A stretch of 29,627 nucleotides of DNA from an uncultured Eubacteriales bacterium (GCA_934445015.1 CAKSDJ010000016.1:1-29627), one strand, 5' to 3'. Counted from the first letter of the stretch, positions 1 through 7,573 are shown. Numbers and translations: made by a program. The notes: a model not told the origin generated them from the letters alone.

Positions 1-552
1 TTGCTCTGCTGCGTAGCGGAGCAATTTTTGTTTTAATTCCTTTACGATAAACACCGACCGTGTTTTTGCTTTGCAGTTTACAACTGCTTCGCCATTCTTT
101 ACCGCCTCAACGGTAATAAATTGCAGTTCACTGACTCTAATACCCGTTCCGCAAATAGTTTGCAAAATAAGGTTGAGTCTTTCATTGTGTTTGCGTTCCG
201 CAGTCCTGCAAAGCCGTGCATATTCTGCCCGTGTCAATTCCTTTTCTTCGGGGCAAAAGACTTGCTGTTGAAGTTTTAAGGATTTCACCTTTAAATCATG
301 CCAGCCTAAAAATGCAAATAGACTGTTGATGCTTGCAAGCATAGAATTAACGCTCCGCACGGCGTAATTTTCTTGCAAGTGCTTTTTGTATTTGATTACA
401 GTTTCTTTTGTAATGGCACTGTTTTGCGTATATACAGAAAATGCCTTTACATCACGGATATATTTTTCAATCGTTATTTTGCTCCTTTCCTCTAAAATTA
501 GATGTTCTTTAAATTCGGCAACTGCTTTTGCCGTAATAAATCGTCCTTTCAT
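1..552 (-). CDS. Tyrosine-type site-specific recombinase (integrase), N-terminal part, cut by window edge
   Basis: An open frame runs from ATG (552-550, minus) to the window edge without a stop, giving 184 residues, so the C-terminal part is missing. A GGAGG lies 7 nt before the ATG. Residues 1-95 look like a SAM-like core-binding domain (EERSKITIEKYIRDVKAF). The catalytic domain starts near 105 and holds the first catalytic arginine in GTGIRVSEL (R139) and a likely beta-hairpin lysine (K163 in KAKTRSVFIV). The HxxR and tyrosine motifs of the family lie beyond the edge. Such enzymes cut and rejoin DNA at attachment sites. It lies 150 bp from the 3' end of a tRNA-Leu, a typical integration target. 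Whether it mobilises an element or is a resident XerC/D-like enzyme cannot be decided here. Confidence 0.88.
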   Translation of the reverse strand, partial: MKGRFITAKAVAEFKEHLILEERSKITIEKYIRDVKAFSVYTQNSAITKETVIKYKKHLQENYAVRSVNSMLASINSLFAFLGWHDLKVKSLKLQQQVFCPEEKELTRAEYARLCRTAERKHNERLNLILQTICGTGIRVSELQFITVEAVKNGEAVVNCKAKTRSVFIVKELKQKLLRYAAEQ

Positions 553-609
553 TCTTTTACCTCCGGGTGTTTTTTTATATTGTACCCGAAAGTTGACGTA
601 ACAAAGAAT

Positions 610-641
610 CGGTCACTGTTTTTTTAAAAAATCAGTGACCG
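610..641. repeat. 9-bp inverted repeat upstream of the integrase gene
   Basis: CGGTCACTG (610-618) and CAGTGACCG (633-641) are perfect inverted copies around a 14-nt spacer of T7 followed by A6 and T. The T run lies inside the loop rather than after the stem, so it is a poor terminator. It sits between the integrase start and the tRNA terminator and could be a protein-binding site. No function is shown. Confidence 0.55.
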
Positions 642-654
642 TATTGCTGATTAT

Positions 655-698
655 AAAAATAAAAATCCGCTGTGTGCCATATAAAAAGCACACAGCGG
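655..698 (-). terminator. Rho-independent terminator of tRNA-Leu
   Basis: Read on the minus strand, CCGCTGTGTG (698-689) pairs perfectly with CACACAGCGG (676-667) around a 12-nt loop and is followed by ATTTTTATTTTTAT. It starts 4 nt after the CCA end of the tRNA, as expected for a monocistronic tRNA terminator. Confidence 0.85.
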
Positions 699-701
699 CA
701 G

Positions 702-788
702 TGGTGCGGATAACAGGAATTGAACCTGCATGGTATTGCTACCACTAGAACCTGAATCTAGCGCGTCTGCCAGTTCCGCCATATCCGC
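702..788 (-). tRNA. tRNA-Leu (anticodon CAG), CCA encoded
   Basis: An 87-nt class II tRNA. The acceptor strands GCGGATA and TATCCGC pair fully, followed by discriminator A and an encoded CCA. The anticodon stem CTAGA/TCTAG encloses the loop TTCAGGT, so the anticodon is CAG (reads CUG). A variable arm (TGGTAGCAATACCA) and the T-loop GGTTCAATTCC are present. A sigma-A promoter lies about 290 bp upstream and a terminator directly follows. A second copy of its 5' end lies upstream in the same transcript. Confidence 0.95.
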
Positions 789-793
789 ATATT
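767..793. repeat. 27-bp direct repeat, copy 1 (within tRNA-Leu)
   Basis: This stretch covers the tRNA 5' acceptor strand, the 5' half of the D arm and 5 bp of upstream flank. It is identical to 937-963, exactly 170 bp away. Confidence 0.95.
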
Positions 794-936
794 TAATTTT
801 GATTTACGGGCAGCCGCGCCCGCGTGACTCTTGCGGTTGCCAAAATTTTTTTGCGGCTTGGAGCGCCGAAAAAACTTCGACCGCTGCGCCTTTGCCATGT
901 TCGCTTGGTCTGCCACAGGCAGCGCTCACAGGCAAA
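794..936. repeat. GC-rich 143-bp segment between the two tRNA-Leu 5' copies; possible inserted repeat
   Basis: This segment is visibly richer in G and C than its flanks and contains short hairpins: CGGGC/GCCCG at 807-822 and CTGCC/GGCAG at 910-922. It is bracketed by the 27-bp direct repeats. I see no convincing gene: open frames cross it on both strands, but they have no ribosome-binding site and run into the tRNA sequence. It could be a small mobile or interspersed repeat, or a remnant of an element that used the tRNA as target. This is inference. Confidence 0.4.
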
Positions 937-958
937 CTGCCAGTTCCGCCATATCCGC
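937..958 (-). pseudogene. tRNA-Leu 5' fragment (acceptor and D-arm strand only)
   Basis: The first 22 nt of tRNA-Leu are repeated exactly (the full 27-bp direct repeat spans 937-963), after which the sequence diverges. Anticodon, T arm and acceptor 3' strand are absent, so it cannot be a functional tRNA. It lies downstream of the promoter at 1080-1108 and would be transcribed in the leader of the intact tRNA. Confidence 0.85.
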
Positions 959-1079
959 ATATTAAGTTTTCGTCCTCTAAATTTTACACGGTGAGGACAT
1001 CCGAGGCGAAGCCTTATTTTCGGATAAATCTTACTTGCAGGCCTTTTCCGCATACAAAATGCTTTATAAAGCAGAAATT

Positions 1080-1108
1080 ATTATACATAATAAAAGTTCA
1101 AAAGTCAA
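1080..1108 (-). promoter_or_regulatory. Sigma-A promoter for tRNA-Leu
   Basis: On the minus strand TTGACT (1108-1103), a 17-nt spacer and TATAAT (1085-1080) form a near-consensus promoter pointing to tRNA-Leu. Transcription would start near 1073 and give a leader of about 285 nt that holds the tRNA fragment. Apart from this promoter I see nothing definite in 964-1208. Confidence 0.8.
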
Positions 1109-1208
1109 GTAACAATACTTTATTTAATTCAAATCAATGTCAAAAAACTCTGATCAGCACACTTTAACCGAAATATTGGCAGATGTAACGGGTGCGGATA
1201 CCGTTTGC

Positions 1209-2183
1209 TTAAAGTAATTGTTCGTATTTGTCACCAAACAGCTGTTCTGCAAACCAGACTCGTTTTACAGTGAAAGTTTTGCCGTCAAGGTATTGCAAAA
1301 CACCGCCGTCTGTGGTAAAATTAAACGTCAATTTATAAGAGTACAGCGCCTGCTTGTCAAAACCGCGTTTTTTGTCGTTTTGAAGTTTTCCGTATTTTCC
1401 GTCGCCCAAAAGCGGATGCCCTATTGACGCCATGTGCGCGCGTATCTGGTGCGTTCTTCCGGTTATGAGTTTTATTTCAAGCAATGATAAATCGCCGTTT
1501 GTTGCAACGGTAGTATAATGTGTTTTTATTGTGAGATTATTTTCACTTTTTTTGTTGCTTAAATAAACCTTGTTTTTGTCCTCGTTTTTCTCAAGATAAC
1601 CTTCGAGGGTACAGGTTTTATATCTCGGCGTGCCGTGAACCACCGCCAGGTAACGCTTGTCAATTTCACGGTTCTTGATTTTATCGCAAAGCACCCGTAG
1701 CGAATCGGCATTTTTTGCGGCTATAACAATGCCGCCCGTGTTGCGGTCAATTCGGTTTGCAAGTGCCGGTTTAAAACTGTTTTCACGTTCGGGGTCGTAT
1801 TCGCCCTTTTCATACAGATAATGCTGAATCCTGCCTATAAGGGTGTCACGGTACTCGTTTTTATCGGGATGAACAATCAAACCCTGCTCTTTGTCGGCAA
1901 GTAATATATTTTCGTCTTCATAAACAATATTCAATCTGGAGGGCGAACTTAAAAAATCGTATTTTGGCTTAACGGGGGCAAAAAATTCGTCATTTATATA
2001 CGCCTCAACCGTATCACCGACATTTAAACGCGTGGATATTTCACCGCGTTTTCCGTTAATTTTGATGCGTTTTGTGCGAATGTATTTATACATAAGCCCT
2101 TGTGGCAGGGTAGGACAGGCCTTAGCAATAAATTTGTCAAGGCGCTGACCGGAATCATTTTTTGAAATTTCAAAACTTTTCAT
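1209..2183 (-). CDS. RluA-family 23S rRNA pseudouridine synthase
   Basis: This 324-residue protein converts selected uridines, probably in 23S rRNA, to pseudouridine. An S4 RNA-binding domain (residues about 12-62, GQRLDKFIAK) is followed by the PseudoU_synth_2 catalytic domain. The catalytic aspartate is D146 in NRIDRNTGG, a variant of the usual HRLDxxTSG, and the family motif TGRTHQIRAHM is at 241-251. Length fits RluC/RluD-type enzymes; which uridine it modifies cannot be told. AAAGGA precedes the ATG. The gene is divergent from radC with only 37 bp between the start codons, and no clear terminator follows its stop. Confidence 0.92.
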   Translation of the reverse strand: MKSFEISKNDSGQRLDKFIAKACPTLPQGLMYKYIRTKRIKINGKRGEISTRLNVGDTVEAYINDEFFAPVKPKYDFLSSPSRLNIVYEDENILLADKEQGLIVHPDKNEYRDTLIGRIQHYLYEKGEYDPERENSFKPALANRIDRNTGGIVIAAKNADSLRVLCDKIKNREIDKRYLAVVHGTPRYKTCTLEGYLEKNEDKNKVYLSNKKSENNLTIKTHYTTVATNGDLSLLEIKLITGRTHQIRAHMASIGHPLLGDGKYGKLQNDKKRGFDKQALYSYKLTFNFTTDGGVLQYLDGKTFTVKRVWFAEQLFGDKYEQLL

Positions 2184-2191
2184 AATATAAT
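2162..2191 (+). promoter_or_regulatory. Promoter for the radC-azlCD-HD-mnmA group
   Basis: TTGAAA (2162-2167), an 18-nt spacer and TATAAT (2186-2191) lie just before radC. The promoter overlaps the start codon and first codons of the divergent pseudouridine synthase gene, so the two genes may interfere with each other. Confidence 0.6.
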
Positions 2192-2220
2192 CCTTTTAAA
2201 CTCAGAAAGGTAATAACGCT

Positions 2221-2919
2221 ATGGAAGATAATTTACATGAAGGTCACCGTGACCGTATAAGAAAAGAATTTTTGCGGCACGGGTTTGACAAAAGCACGCC
2301 GCCGCACAAAATATTGGAAATTTTGCTGTTTTATTGTGTGCCTCGCACCGACACAAATCCTATAGCGCACGAACTCATCGCACGGTACGGCACAGTTGCA
2401 GGCGTGCTTGACGCGCCGATTGAAGAACTTGCCGCCTTTAAAGGTATGAGCGAGCGTTCGGCGGTGTTGCTTAAACTTATAATGCCTACCGCGCGCAGAT
2501 ATTTGTATGATAAATCAGAAGAAAAACCTACTTTTTCGGGTCTTGACCAGATAGGCGAATACATTTTCAGACACTATGTCGGAATCACACGCGAAAAATT
2601 TTCTTTTATGGGGCTTGACGCCATGGGAAAACTTATAAACTTTGAATTTATAGGTGACGGTGATATATCTTCGGTCGGAATTTCGATGCGCGATCTTACA
2701 AAAATCGCATTAAACAGCGGCAGCACCGCAGCTGTGCTGGCGCACAACCACCCAAACGGCATTGCAATGCCGAGTGAAACCGACATACAGATCACGGGCG
2801 AAACTGTCAGACTTTTTGCCAGGTTGGATATACGGCTTATTGATCATATAATAGTCAGCGGTTCTGATTTTGTGTCTATGGCGCAGAGCGAAAAATACGG
2901 TTACATATTTGCACCGTAA
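2221..2919 (+). CDS. radC: RadC family JAB/MPN-domain protein
   Basis: This 232-residue protein has the RadC layout: an N-terminal helix-hairpin-helix region (residues about 40-90) and a C-terminal JAB/MPN metalloprotease-like domain. The JAMM zinc motif is H175-N-H177-P with S185 and D188 in HNHPNGIAMPSETD; E125 is the candidate catalytic glutamate. The family was named for a supposed DNA-repair role that is not well supported, and its substrate is unknown. AAAGG lies upstream at a rather long distance from the ATG. It is the first gene of a same-strand run to mnmA. Confidence 0.93.
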   Translation: MEDNLHEGHRDRIRKEFLRHGFDKSTPPHKILEILLFYCVPRTDTNPIAHELIARYGTVAGVLDAPIEELAAFKGMSERSAVLLKLIMPTARRYLYDKSEEKPTFSGLDQIGEYIFRHYVGITREKFSFMGLDAMGKLINFEFIGDGDISSVGISMRDLTKIALNSGSTAAVLAHNHPNGIAMPSETDIQITGETVRLFARLDIRLIDHIIVSGSDFVSMAQSEKYGYIFAP

Positions 2920-2973
2920 TTATTATAATATTTTGTAATTTCAAAGTCAATCAAATTAAAGGTTCTTGATAAA

Positions 2974-3696
2974 ATGAGTAAATTCTCTTTGCTTTTAAAG
3001 GGTCTGAAAAACGGAATGCCTATATTTGTAGGCTATTTGGCGGTTTCTTTTACCTTTGGTATTGCGGCAAAAAATGCAGGAATCACGTCATGGCAGGCGG
3101 TTCTTATTTCTGCTACCAACTTTACATCGGCGGGTCAGTTTGCGGCAATAGATATTATTGTAAACGGTTTAAGTTATACCGAGATGGCATTGTCGCAGCT
3201 TATAATCAATTTGCGGTACTGCCTTATGTCGTCGTCGCTATCACAGCGTTTTGATGAAAAAATGTTGCCGGTTCACAGGTTTTTAATTGCTTTCGGCAAC
3301 ACGGACGAAGTTTTCGGTGTGGCTTCGTCATATCCGCAGGGCAATATACCGCCGGCATACTGTTACGGTATTATCGCCGCCGCATTGCCCGGCTGGATTT
3401 CAGGTACGGCGCTTGGTGCAATATCAGGCTCGATTTTGCCGCACAGGGTATTAAGCGCTCTGGGCGTTGCGCTTTACGGTATGTTTATTGCAATAATTGT
3501 TCCCCCTGCAAAGAAAAACAAGGTGCTTTTGTGGATCATTACGGCATCAATGGTACTCAGCGGAATGTTTGCAATATTGCCGGTGCTTAACCGTGTGTCA
3601 TCGGGCTTCAGGGTAATAATACTCACCGTTATTATAGCGGGGCTTGCTGCGCATTTCTTCCCGATAAATGAGGAGGACAAAGCGGATGAAGGGTAA
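2974..3696 (+). CDS. azlC: AzlC family branched-chain amino acid exporter, large subunit
   Basis: This is a 240-residue hydrophobic protein with several membrane segments and the AzlC signature near its N-terminus (GMPIFVGYLAVSFTFG, then TSAGQFA). AzlC works with the small membrane protein AzlD to export branched-chain amino acids and analogues such as azaleucine. azlD follows and overlaps its stop by 11 nt, which supports the pairing and translational coupling. AAAGG lies 11 nt before the ATG. The exported substrate here is inferred from the family. Confidence 0.92.
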   Translation: MSKFSLLLKGLKNGMPIFVGYLAVSFTFGIAAKNAGITSWQAVLISATNFTSAGQFAAIDIIVNGLSYTEMALSQLIINLRYCLMSSSLSQRFDEKMLPVHRFLIAFGNTDEVFGVASSYPQGNIPPAYCYGIIAAALPGWISGTALGAISGSILPHRVLSALGVALYGMFIAIIVPPAKKNKVLLWIITASMVLSGMFAILPVLNRVSSGFRVIILTVIIAGLAAHFFPINEEDKADEG

Positions 3697-3991
3697 TATA
3701 TACATATACATAGCAATAATGGCGGTTGTTACGTACCTTATCAGAATGTTGCCGCTGGCGCTTTTAAAGAAGAAAATAACAAACAGATTTTTCAAATCGT
3801 TTTTGTATTATGTACCTTACGTGACCCTTGCGGTTATGACCTTTCCGGCAATACTTTCCGCTACCGACAGTATCTGGTCGGCATTGGCGGCGTTTTTGTC
3901 GGCTATGGCGGTTGCTTATTTCGGGGGCGGCCTGCCTACGGTTGCGGCAGCGGCATGTATTGCTGTGTTTATTGCAGAGTTATTTATTTAA
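3686..3991 (+). CDS. azlD: AzlD family branched-chain amino acid transport small subunit
   Basis: This 101-residue protein has about four membrane segments and a typical AzlD start (YIAIMAVVTYLIRMLPLALL). The ATG at 3686 is chosen because AGGAGG at 3671-3676 is 9 nt upstream; an in-frame ATG at 3668 abuts that site and is less likely. It overlaps the azlC stop by 11 nt. With AzlC it forms the exporter. I see no terminator between it and the next gene. Confidence 0.9.
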   Translation: MKGNIYIYIAIMAVVTYLIRMLPLALLKKKITNRFFKSFLYYVPYVTLAVMTFPAILSATDSIWSALAAFLSAMAVAYFGGGLPTVAAAACIAVFIAELFI

Positions 3992-4029
3992 ATCCCAATA
4001 AAAATTCAGTTGTTTAGGAGGGCAAAAAA

Positions 4030-4587
4030 ATGATACCTACACCTGATGAGGCGTTGAATCTTCTTAAAGAGTATAACAAGGGTGAATTTCATCTTAATCA
4101 CGGAAAAACAGTAGGCGGCGTAATGCGCTGGTTTGCCTTTGAGTTAGGGTACGGCGACGACGCCGATTTTTGGGAATCGGTAGGTATTCTTCACGACCTT
4201 GATTTTGAAGAGTATCCCGACAGTCACTGTATTAAAGAGCAGGAGATATTGCGCGAAAAAGGCATTGACGAGCGCCTGATCCACGCGGTAGCAAGCCACG
4301 GATATATGCTTACGGTCGATATCAAGCCTGAACACGAAATGGAAAAAGTTCTTTACGCCGTTGACGAACTGACCGGACTTATAGGCGCGGTGGCGCTTAT
4401 GCGGCCGTCAAAAAGCGTTTCGGATCTCGAACTTAAATCCGTTAAAAAGAAGTATAAAACTTTGAATTTTGCCGCCGGCTGTTCAAGAGAAGTAATTGAA
4501 CGCGGTGCCGTTATGCTCGGATGGACTTTGGATGATTTGATATCCAAAACAATTCTGGCAATGAGAAACTGTGAAAAGGAACTGTAA
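4030..4587 (+). CDS. HD-domain hydrolase (COG2316-like)
   Basis: This 185-residue protein is a compact HD-superfamily metal-dependent phosphohydrolase. Likely metal ligands are H24 (LNHGKTV), H55-D56 (GILHDLDFE), H66 (PDSH), H90 (VASHG) and D112 (VDELTG). It resembles the small predicted HD hydrolases found widely in Clostridia, whose substrate is unknown; a nucleotide is possible but unproven. A strong AGGAGG precedes the ATG. The stop is 3 nt before the mnmA start, so the two genes are co-transcribed and probably coupled. Confidence 0.82.
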   Translation: MIPTPDEALNLLKEYNKGEFHLNHGKTVGGVMRWFAFELGYGDDADFWESVGILHDLDFEEYPDSHCIKEQEILREKGIDERLIHAVASHGYMLTVDIKPEHEMEKVLYAVDELTGLIGAVALMRPSKSVSDLELKSVKKKYKTLNFAAGCSREVIERGAVMLGWTLDDLISKTILAMRNCEKEL

Positions 4588-4590
4588 AAA

Positions 4591-5655
4591 ATGAAAAGGG
4601 CATTGATTGCTATGAGCGGCGGTGTTGATTCTTCACTTGCCGCCAAGTTGATGATAGACAACGGGTACGAGTGCATAGGCTGCACTATGAAACTGTATAA
4701 TAATGAGGACGCGGGCATAGAGCGTTCACGCACATGCTGTTCGCTTGACGATGTTGAAGACGCCCGAAGCGTTGCCTACAAATTGGGTATGCGTTTTTAC
4801 GTTTTTAATTTTACCGATGATTTTCACGATACGGTGATCAACAAATTTGTTGAAAGCTATAAAAACGGAATAACGCCAAATCCCTGTATTGACTGCAACC
4901 GTTATATGAAATTCGGAAAACTTTTTGAAAGAGCAAAAATTTTGAACTGCGACTGTATTGTAACCGGTCATTATGCAAGAATAGAAAAACAGGGCGAAAA
5001 ATTTGTTCTGAAAAAGGCAGCAGACGAGAGTAAGGATCAAAGTTATGTTTTGTATTCTATGACGCAGGACCAACTTGCGCATACGGTTTTTCCGCTCGGC
5101 GGTATGAAAAAAACGCAGGTTCGCGCCGTTGCCGAACAAAGCGGTTTTGTCAATGCGGATAAACCCGACAGCCAGGATATATGCTTTGTGCCCGACGGCG
5201 ATTACGCAAGTGTAATAGAGCGGCAAACCGGCTGCAAGCCCGCTGTTGGCAATTTTGTTGATAAAAACGGCAACGTACTCGGAAAACATCGCGGCTTGAT
5301 AAATTACACCGTCGGTCAAAGAAAAGGACTCGGCATATCAGCCCCCGAGCCGCTGTATGTATGCAAGATCTGCACCAAAAATAACACCGTTGTACTCGGA
5401 AAAGGCGAGGACCTGTTAAAAAGAGAAGCACACGTAACCGATTTTAACTGGATAAGCGGCGTTGTGCCCGAACACGGATTTCGCTGTAAAGTAAAAATAC
5501 GTTATCGGCAGGTTGAACAGTGGGCAACCGTAACTGCTGTTACAAAAGACAGTGTTGATATAGTTTTTGACGACGCGCAGCGCGCAATTACACCCGGTCA
5601 GGCGGCGGTCTTATATGACGGCGACACAGTCCTCGGCGGAGGCACAATAGAATAA
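4591..5655 (+). CDS. mnmA: tRNA-specific 2-thiouridylase MnmA
   Basis: MnmA uses ATP and sulfur relayed from a cysteine desulfurase to put sulfur on U34 of tRNA Lys, Glu and Gln. The 354-residue protein has the PP-loop SGGVDSS at 9-15, the catalytic cysteine C99 in NPCIDCN and the second cysteine C198 in SQDICFVPDG. The C-terminal beta domains are complete. Length is normal for the family. The start follows AAGGAA in the end of the HD gene, 3 nt after its stop. A terminator hairpin follows directly. Confidence 0.96.
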   Translation: MKRALIAMSGGVDSSLAAKLMIDNGYECIGCTMKLYNNEDAGIERSRTCCSLDDVEDARSVAYKLGMRFYVFNFTDDFHDTVINKFVESYKNGITPNPCIDCNRYMKFGKLFERAKILNCDCIVTGHYARIEKQGEKFVLKKAADESKDQSYVLYSMTQDQLAHTVFPLGGMKKTQVRAVAEQSGFVNADKPDSQDICFVPDGDYASVIERQTGCKPAVGNFVDKNGNVLGKHRGLINYTVGQRKGLGISAPEPLYVCKICTKNNTVVLGKGEDLLKREAHVTDFNWISGVVPEHGFRCKVKIRYRQVEQWATVTAVTKDSVDIVFDDAQRAITPGQAAVLYDGDTVLGGGTIE

Positions 5656-5660
5656 CAGAT

Positions 5661-5714
5661 AAAAACACACTTAACAAACTTTTGCTGTCAGCAATGTAAG
5701 GTGTGTTTTTTTGT
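5661..5714 (+). terminator. Terminator after mnmA
   Basis: AAAAACACAC (5661-5670) pairs with GTGTGTTTTT (5701-5710), with an inner TGCTG/CAGCA hairpin, and the T run continues. It closes the radC-mnmA group. Confidence 0.8.
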
Positions 5715-5815
5715 TGTTTTTATTAAAGCGTTCGCATATTAAATATTGATGTTTCAGGCTTGATACAGCAGAGGTTCGGTTGTTAAAATATATGATCAAA
5801 ATTTTATATACTGCC

Positions 5816-5844
5816 TTTACACTGGTTTTAATCTATGCTATAAT
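5816..5844 (+). promoter_or_regulatory. Promoter for the amidase/surface-protein operon
   Basis: TTTACA (5816-5821), a 17-nt spacer and TATAAT (5839-5844) with an extended TG (TGCTATAAT) form a strong sigma-A promoter; transcription would start near 5851. It lies inside the longest possible reading frame of the amidase (from 5780), so translation probably begins downstream, at TTG 5891. Confidence 0.7.
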
Positions 5845-5890
5845 TATTACGGCATTTTTGTCAGGCTTTTTTATCTTTGGGGGCGACGAT

Positions 5891-7573
5891 TTGAAAAAAA
5901 TAACAGCAGTTATACTTTGCGTTTGTTTGATTGTTGCTGTATTGCCGATAGGTTGGATTTTATCTGCGGCAAGGCAGCCGTCATATTTGTTTGCAATTGA
6001 CGCCGGTCACGGCGGCAGTGATCCCGGGTGCATTGGGTTTGACGGCAGACATGAAAGCAATGACACAATAAAAATAGCCAATGAGGTTATTGCACTTCTT
6101 AAAAAACAGGGGCAGCGTACATATCTTATCAACCGAAATTTAAAAACACAGGAACGCCCGATTGAGGCAAACAGTATCGGCGCGGATTTTCTTATTTCGC
6201 TTCACAGGGATTCTTCAAAATCGTCAAAATCCAGTGGAATAAATATATATACTCATGAGCCGAGTCATACTCAAAGAGTGCAACAGTCCGAAAAGGACTA
6301 TGCTCCGAATGAGCGAGCCGACAAACACGCGGTTGACGAAACTCTTGTTAACAGTCTTTATAATTATCTTTACGGTGCAACGGCTATTCCGGTTTCGGTT
6401 CCGCATTACGGTTCGGTATCCGCCCCTACCTGGGAGGATTACTATATAAACCGTCTGAGCAATATGCCGAGTTGCATTATTGAGTTCGGATTTGCCACCA
6501 ATCCCAACGATAATGCCGTTTTTGACAGTGAATATAAAACCCTTGCGGCTTGTGTGGTAAAAGCGCTTATGGCTACGGTGGGTATTGATTATGTGGGCCC
6601 GTTTGAAAACAGTCCGGTAGGTTCCGTGTATTCACAAAACGGTAAAAATTATTACGTAATAAACGGCGAGGTCGCCTGGAATTACTCAGGCGAAGTTGAA
6701 TGTAATGATAATATTTACACCGTAAGCAACGGCATTGCAGGTGCGCCGCTTGCCCCACCCGGAGGCAAGGCAGGATTCACAGGTAATTGCAAATGGCTTT
6801 ATTATCAAAATAAAACCGAGATTTTCGGCGGAACCGTGATGTCCGATTACAATACTTACGGCAGTCATCCGTGGAGTGACGCTTTTTCTTCGCTTGTTAT
6901 AAAAGACGGTGTTGCTGTAATAGGCGCAAATTCATTTAAAGGTTGCAAAAGTATTGAAACCGTAGTTCTGCCAAACAGCATTAAGCAAATAAAAGACGGC
7001 GCATTTGCCGGCTGTGATAAAATTAAAACAGTAAGTTATTACGGCAGTAAAGAAGAATTCAAAAAAATATCCGTAGGAACCGAAAATACTTATTTAACTA
7101 ATGCAAAAATACTCTATATTTGTGATTTGATCGGGCACGACTATAATTTTGAATGTTCATCAACGTGCAGTGTTTGCGGCGAAAAACGCGAAACGACCCA
7201 TACATACAGCAGTATTTGCGATGAAACCTGTGATGTTTGCGGTGAAAGGCGTGTGACCGTTCATACATACACAGCGGACTGCGATACAAACTGCAACATT
7301 TGTATGCACAAGCGTGAAACAACGTTAGAACATGATTTTGATGAAAATAATGTTTGTAAAAGATGCGGGACAAAAAAATATATTATCGGCGATCTTAACG
7401 GCGATTCATTGGTTACCGATGCCGATGCAGTATATCTTTTAATGTATACCTTCTTTTCCGAGGATTATCCGGTTTTTCAGCCGTGCGATTTTAATGACGA
7501 CGGCAACGTTACAGATGCAGATGCGGTGTATCTTTTGATGTATACGTTTTTTCCGGAAGACTATCCCATATAA
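5891..7573 (+). CDS. Secreted N-acetylmuramoyl-L-alanine amidase with LRR, Cys-rich repeats and C-terminal dockerin
   Basis: Read from TTG 5891 this is a 560-residue protein. The start follows GGGGG by 7 nt, lies after the promoter, and gives a signal peptide (LKKITAVILCVCLIVAVLP). The frame is open from TTG 5780, which would add 37 hydrophobic residues. Domains: Amidase_3 (35-229) with likely zinc ligands H40 (DAGHGG), E55 (HESND), H105 (SLHRDS) and glutamate E198 (IIEFGF); BspA-type leucine-rich repeats (about 332-409); short CxxxCxxCG repeats (about 415-493); and a dockerin (498-560) with two calcium loops DLNGDSLVTDAD and DFNDDGNVTDAD, each followed by AVYLLMYTFF. The enzyme should cut the amide bond between muramic acid and the peptide stem outside the membrane. 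The dockerin suggests docking to a cohesin, possibly the next gene's product. Confidence 0.85.
   Translation: MKKITAVILCVCLIVAVLPIGWILSAARQPSYLFAIDAGHGGSDPGCIGFDGRHESNDTIKIANEVIALLKKQGQRTYLINRNLKTQERPIEANSIGADFLISLHRDSSKSSKSSGINIYTHEPSHTQRVQQSEKDYAPNERADKHAVDETLVNSLYNYLYGATAIPVSVPHYGSVSAPTWEDYYINRLSNMPSCIIEFGFATNPNDNAVFDSEYKTLAACVVKALMATVGIDYVGPFENSPVGSVYSQNGKNYYVINGEVAWNYSGEVECNDNIYTVSNGIAGAPLAPPGGKAGFTGNCKWLYYQNKTEIFGGTVMSDYNTYGSHPWSDAFSSLVIKDGVAVIGANSFKGCKSIETVVLPNSIKQIKDGAFAGCDKIKTVSYYGSKEEFKKISVGTENTYLTNAKILYICDLIGHDYNFECSSTCSVCGEKRETTHTYSSICDETCDVCGERRVTVHTYTADCDTNCNICMHKRETTLEHDFDENNVCKRCGTKKYIIGDLNGDSLVTDADAVYLLMYTFFSEDYPVFQPCDFNDDGNVTDADAVYLLMYTFFPEDYPI

Noticed and set aside
1..29. 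Perfect hairpin TTGCTC/GAGCAA followed by T5, like a plus-strand terminator.
   Set aside because: It lies within conserved codons of the integrase (KLLRYAAEQ region), and no plus-strand gene ends there. It is probably chance, though it could explain an assembly edge.
579..584. TACAAT (minus strand) as the -10 of the integrase gene.
   Set aside because: No acceptable -35 at 16-18 nt; only TTGTTA at 14 nt. Too weak to list.
730..1167. Open frames of 145 residues (plus, 730-1167) and 86 residues (minus, 793-1053) across the tRNA region.
   Set aside because: Both run through tRNA or tRNA-fragment sequence, have no ribosome-binding site, and show no protein-like character.
1191..1200. Ten bases GGTGCGGATA identical to the tRNA-Leu 3' end, upstream of its promoter.
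   Set aside because: Could be an attachment-site remnant, but ten bases within about 1 kb can arise by chance, and the match does not extend.
1738..1764. Altered catalytic motif (NRIDRNTGG for HRLDxxTSG) in the pseudouridine synthase as a sign of inactivity.
   Set aside because: The catalytic Asp and following Arg are kept, and other motifs are intact; I believe similar variants occur in related clostridial proteins.
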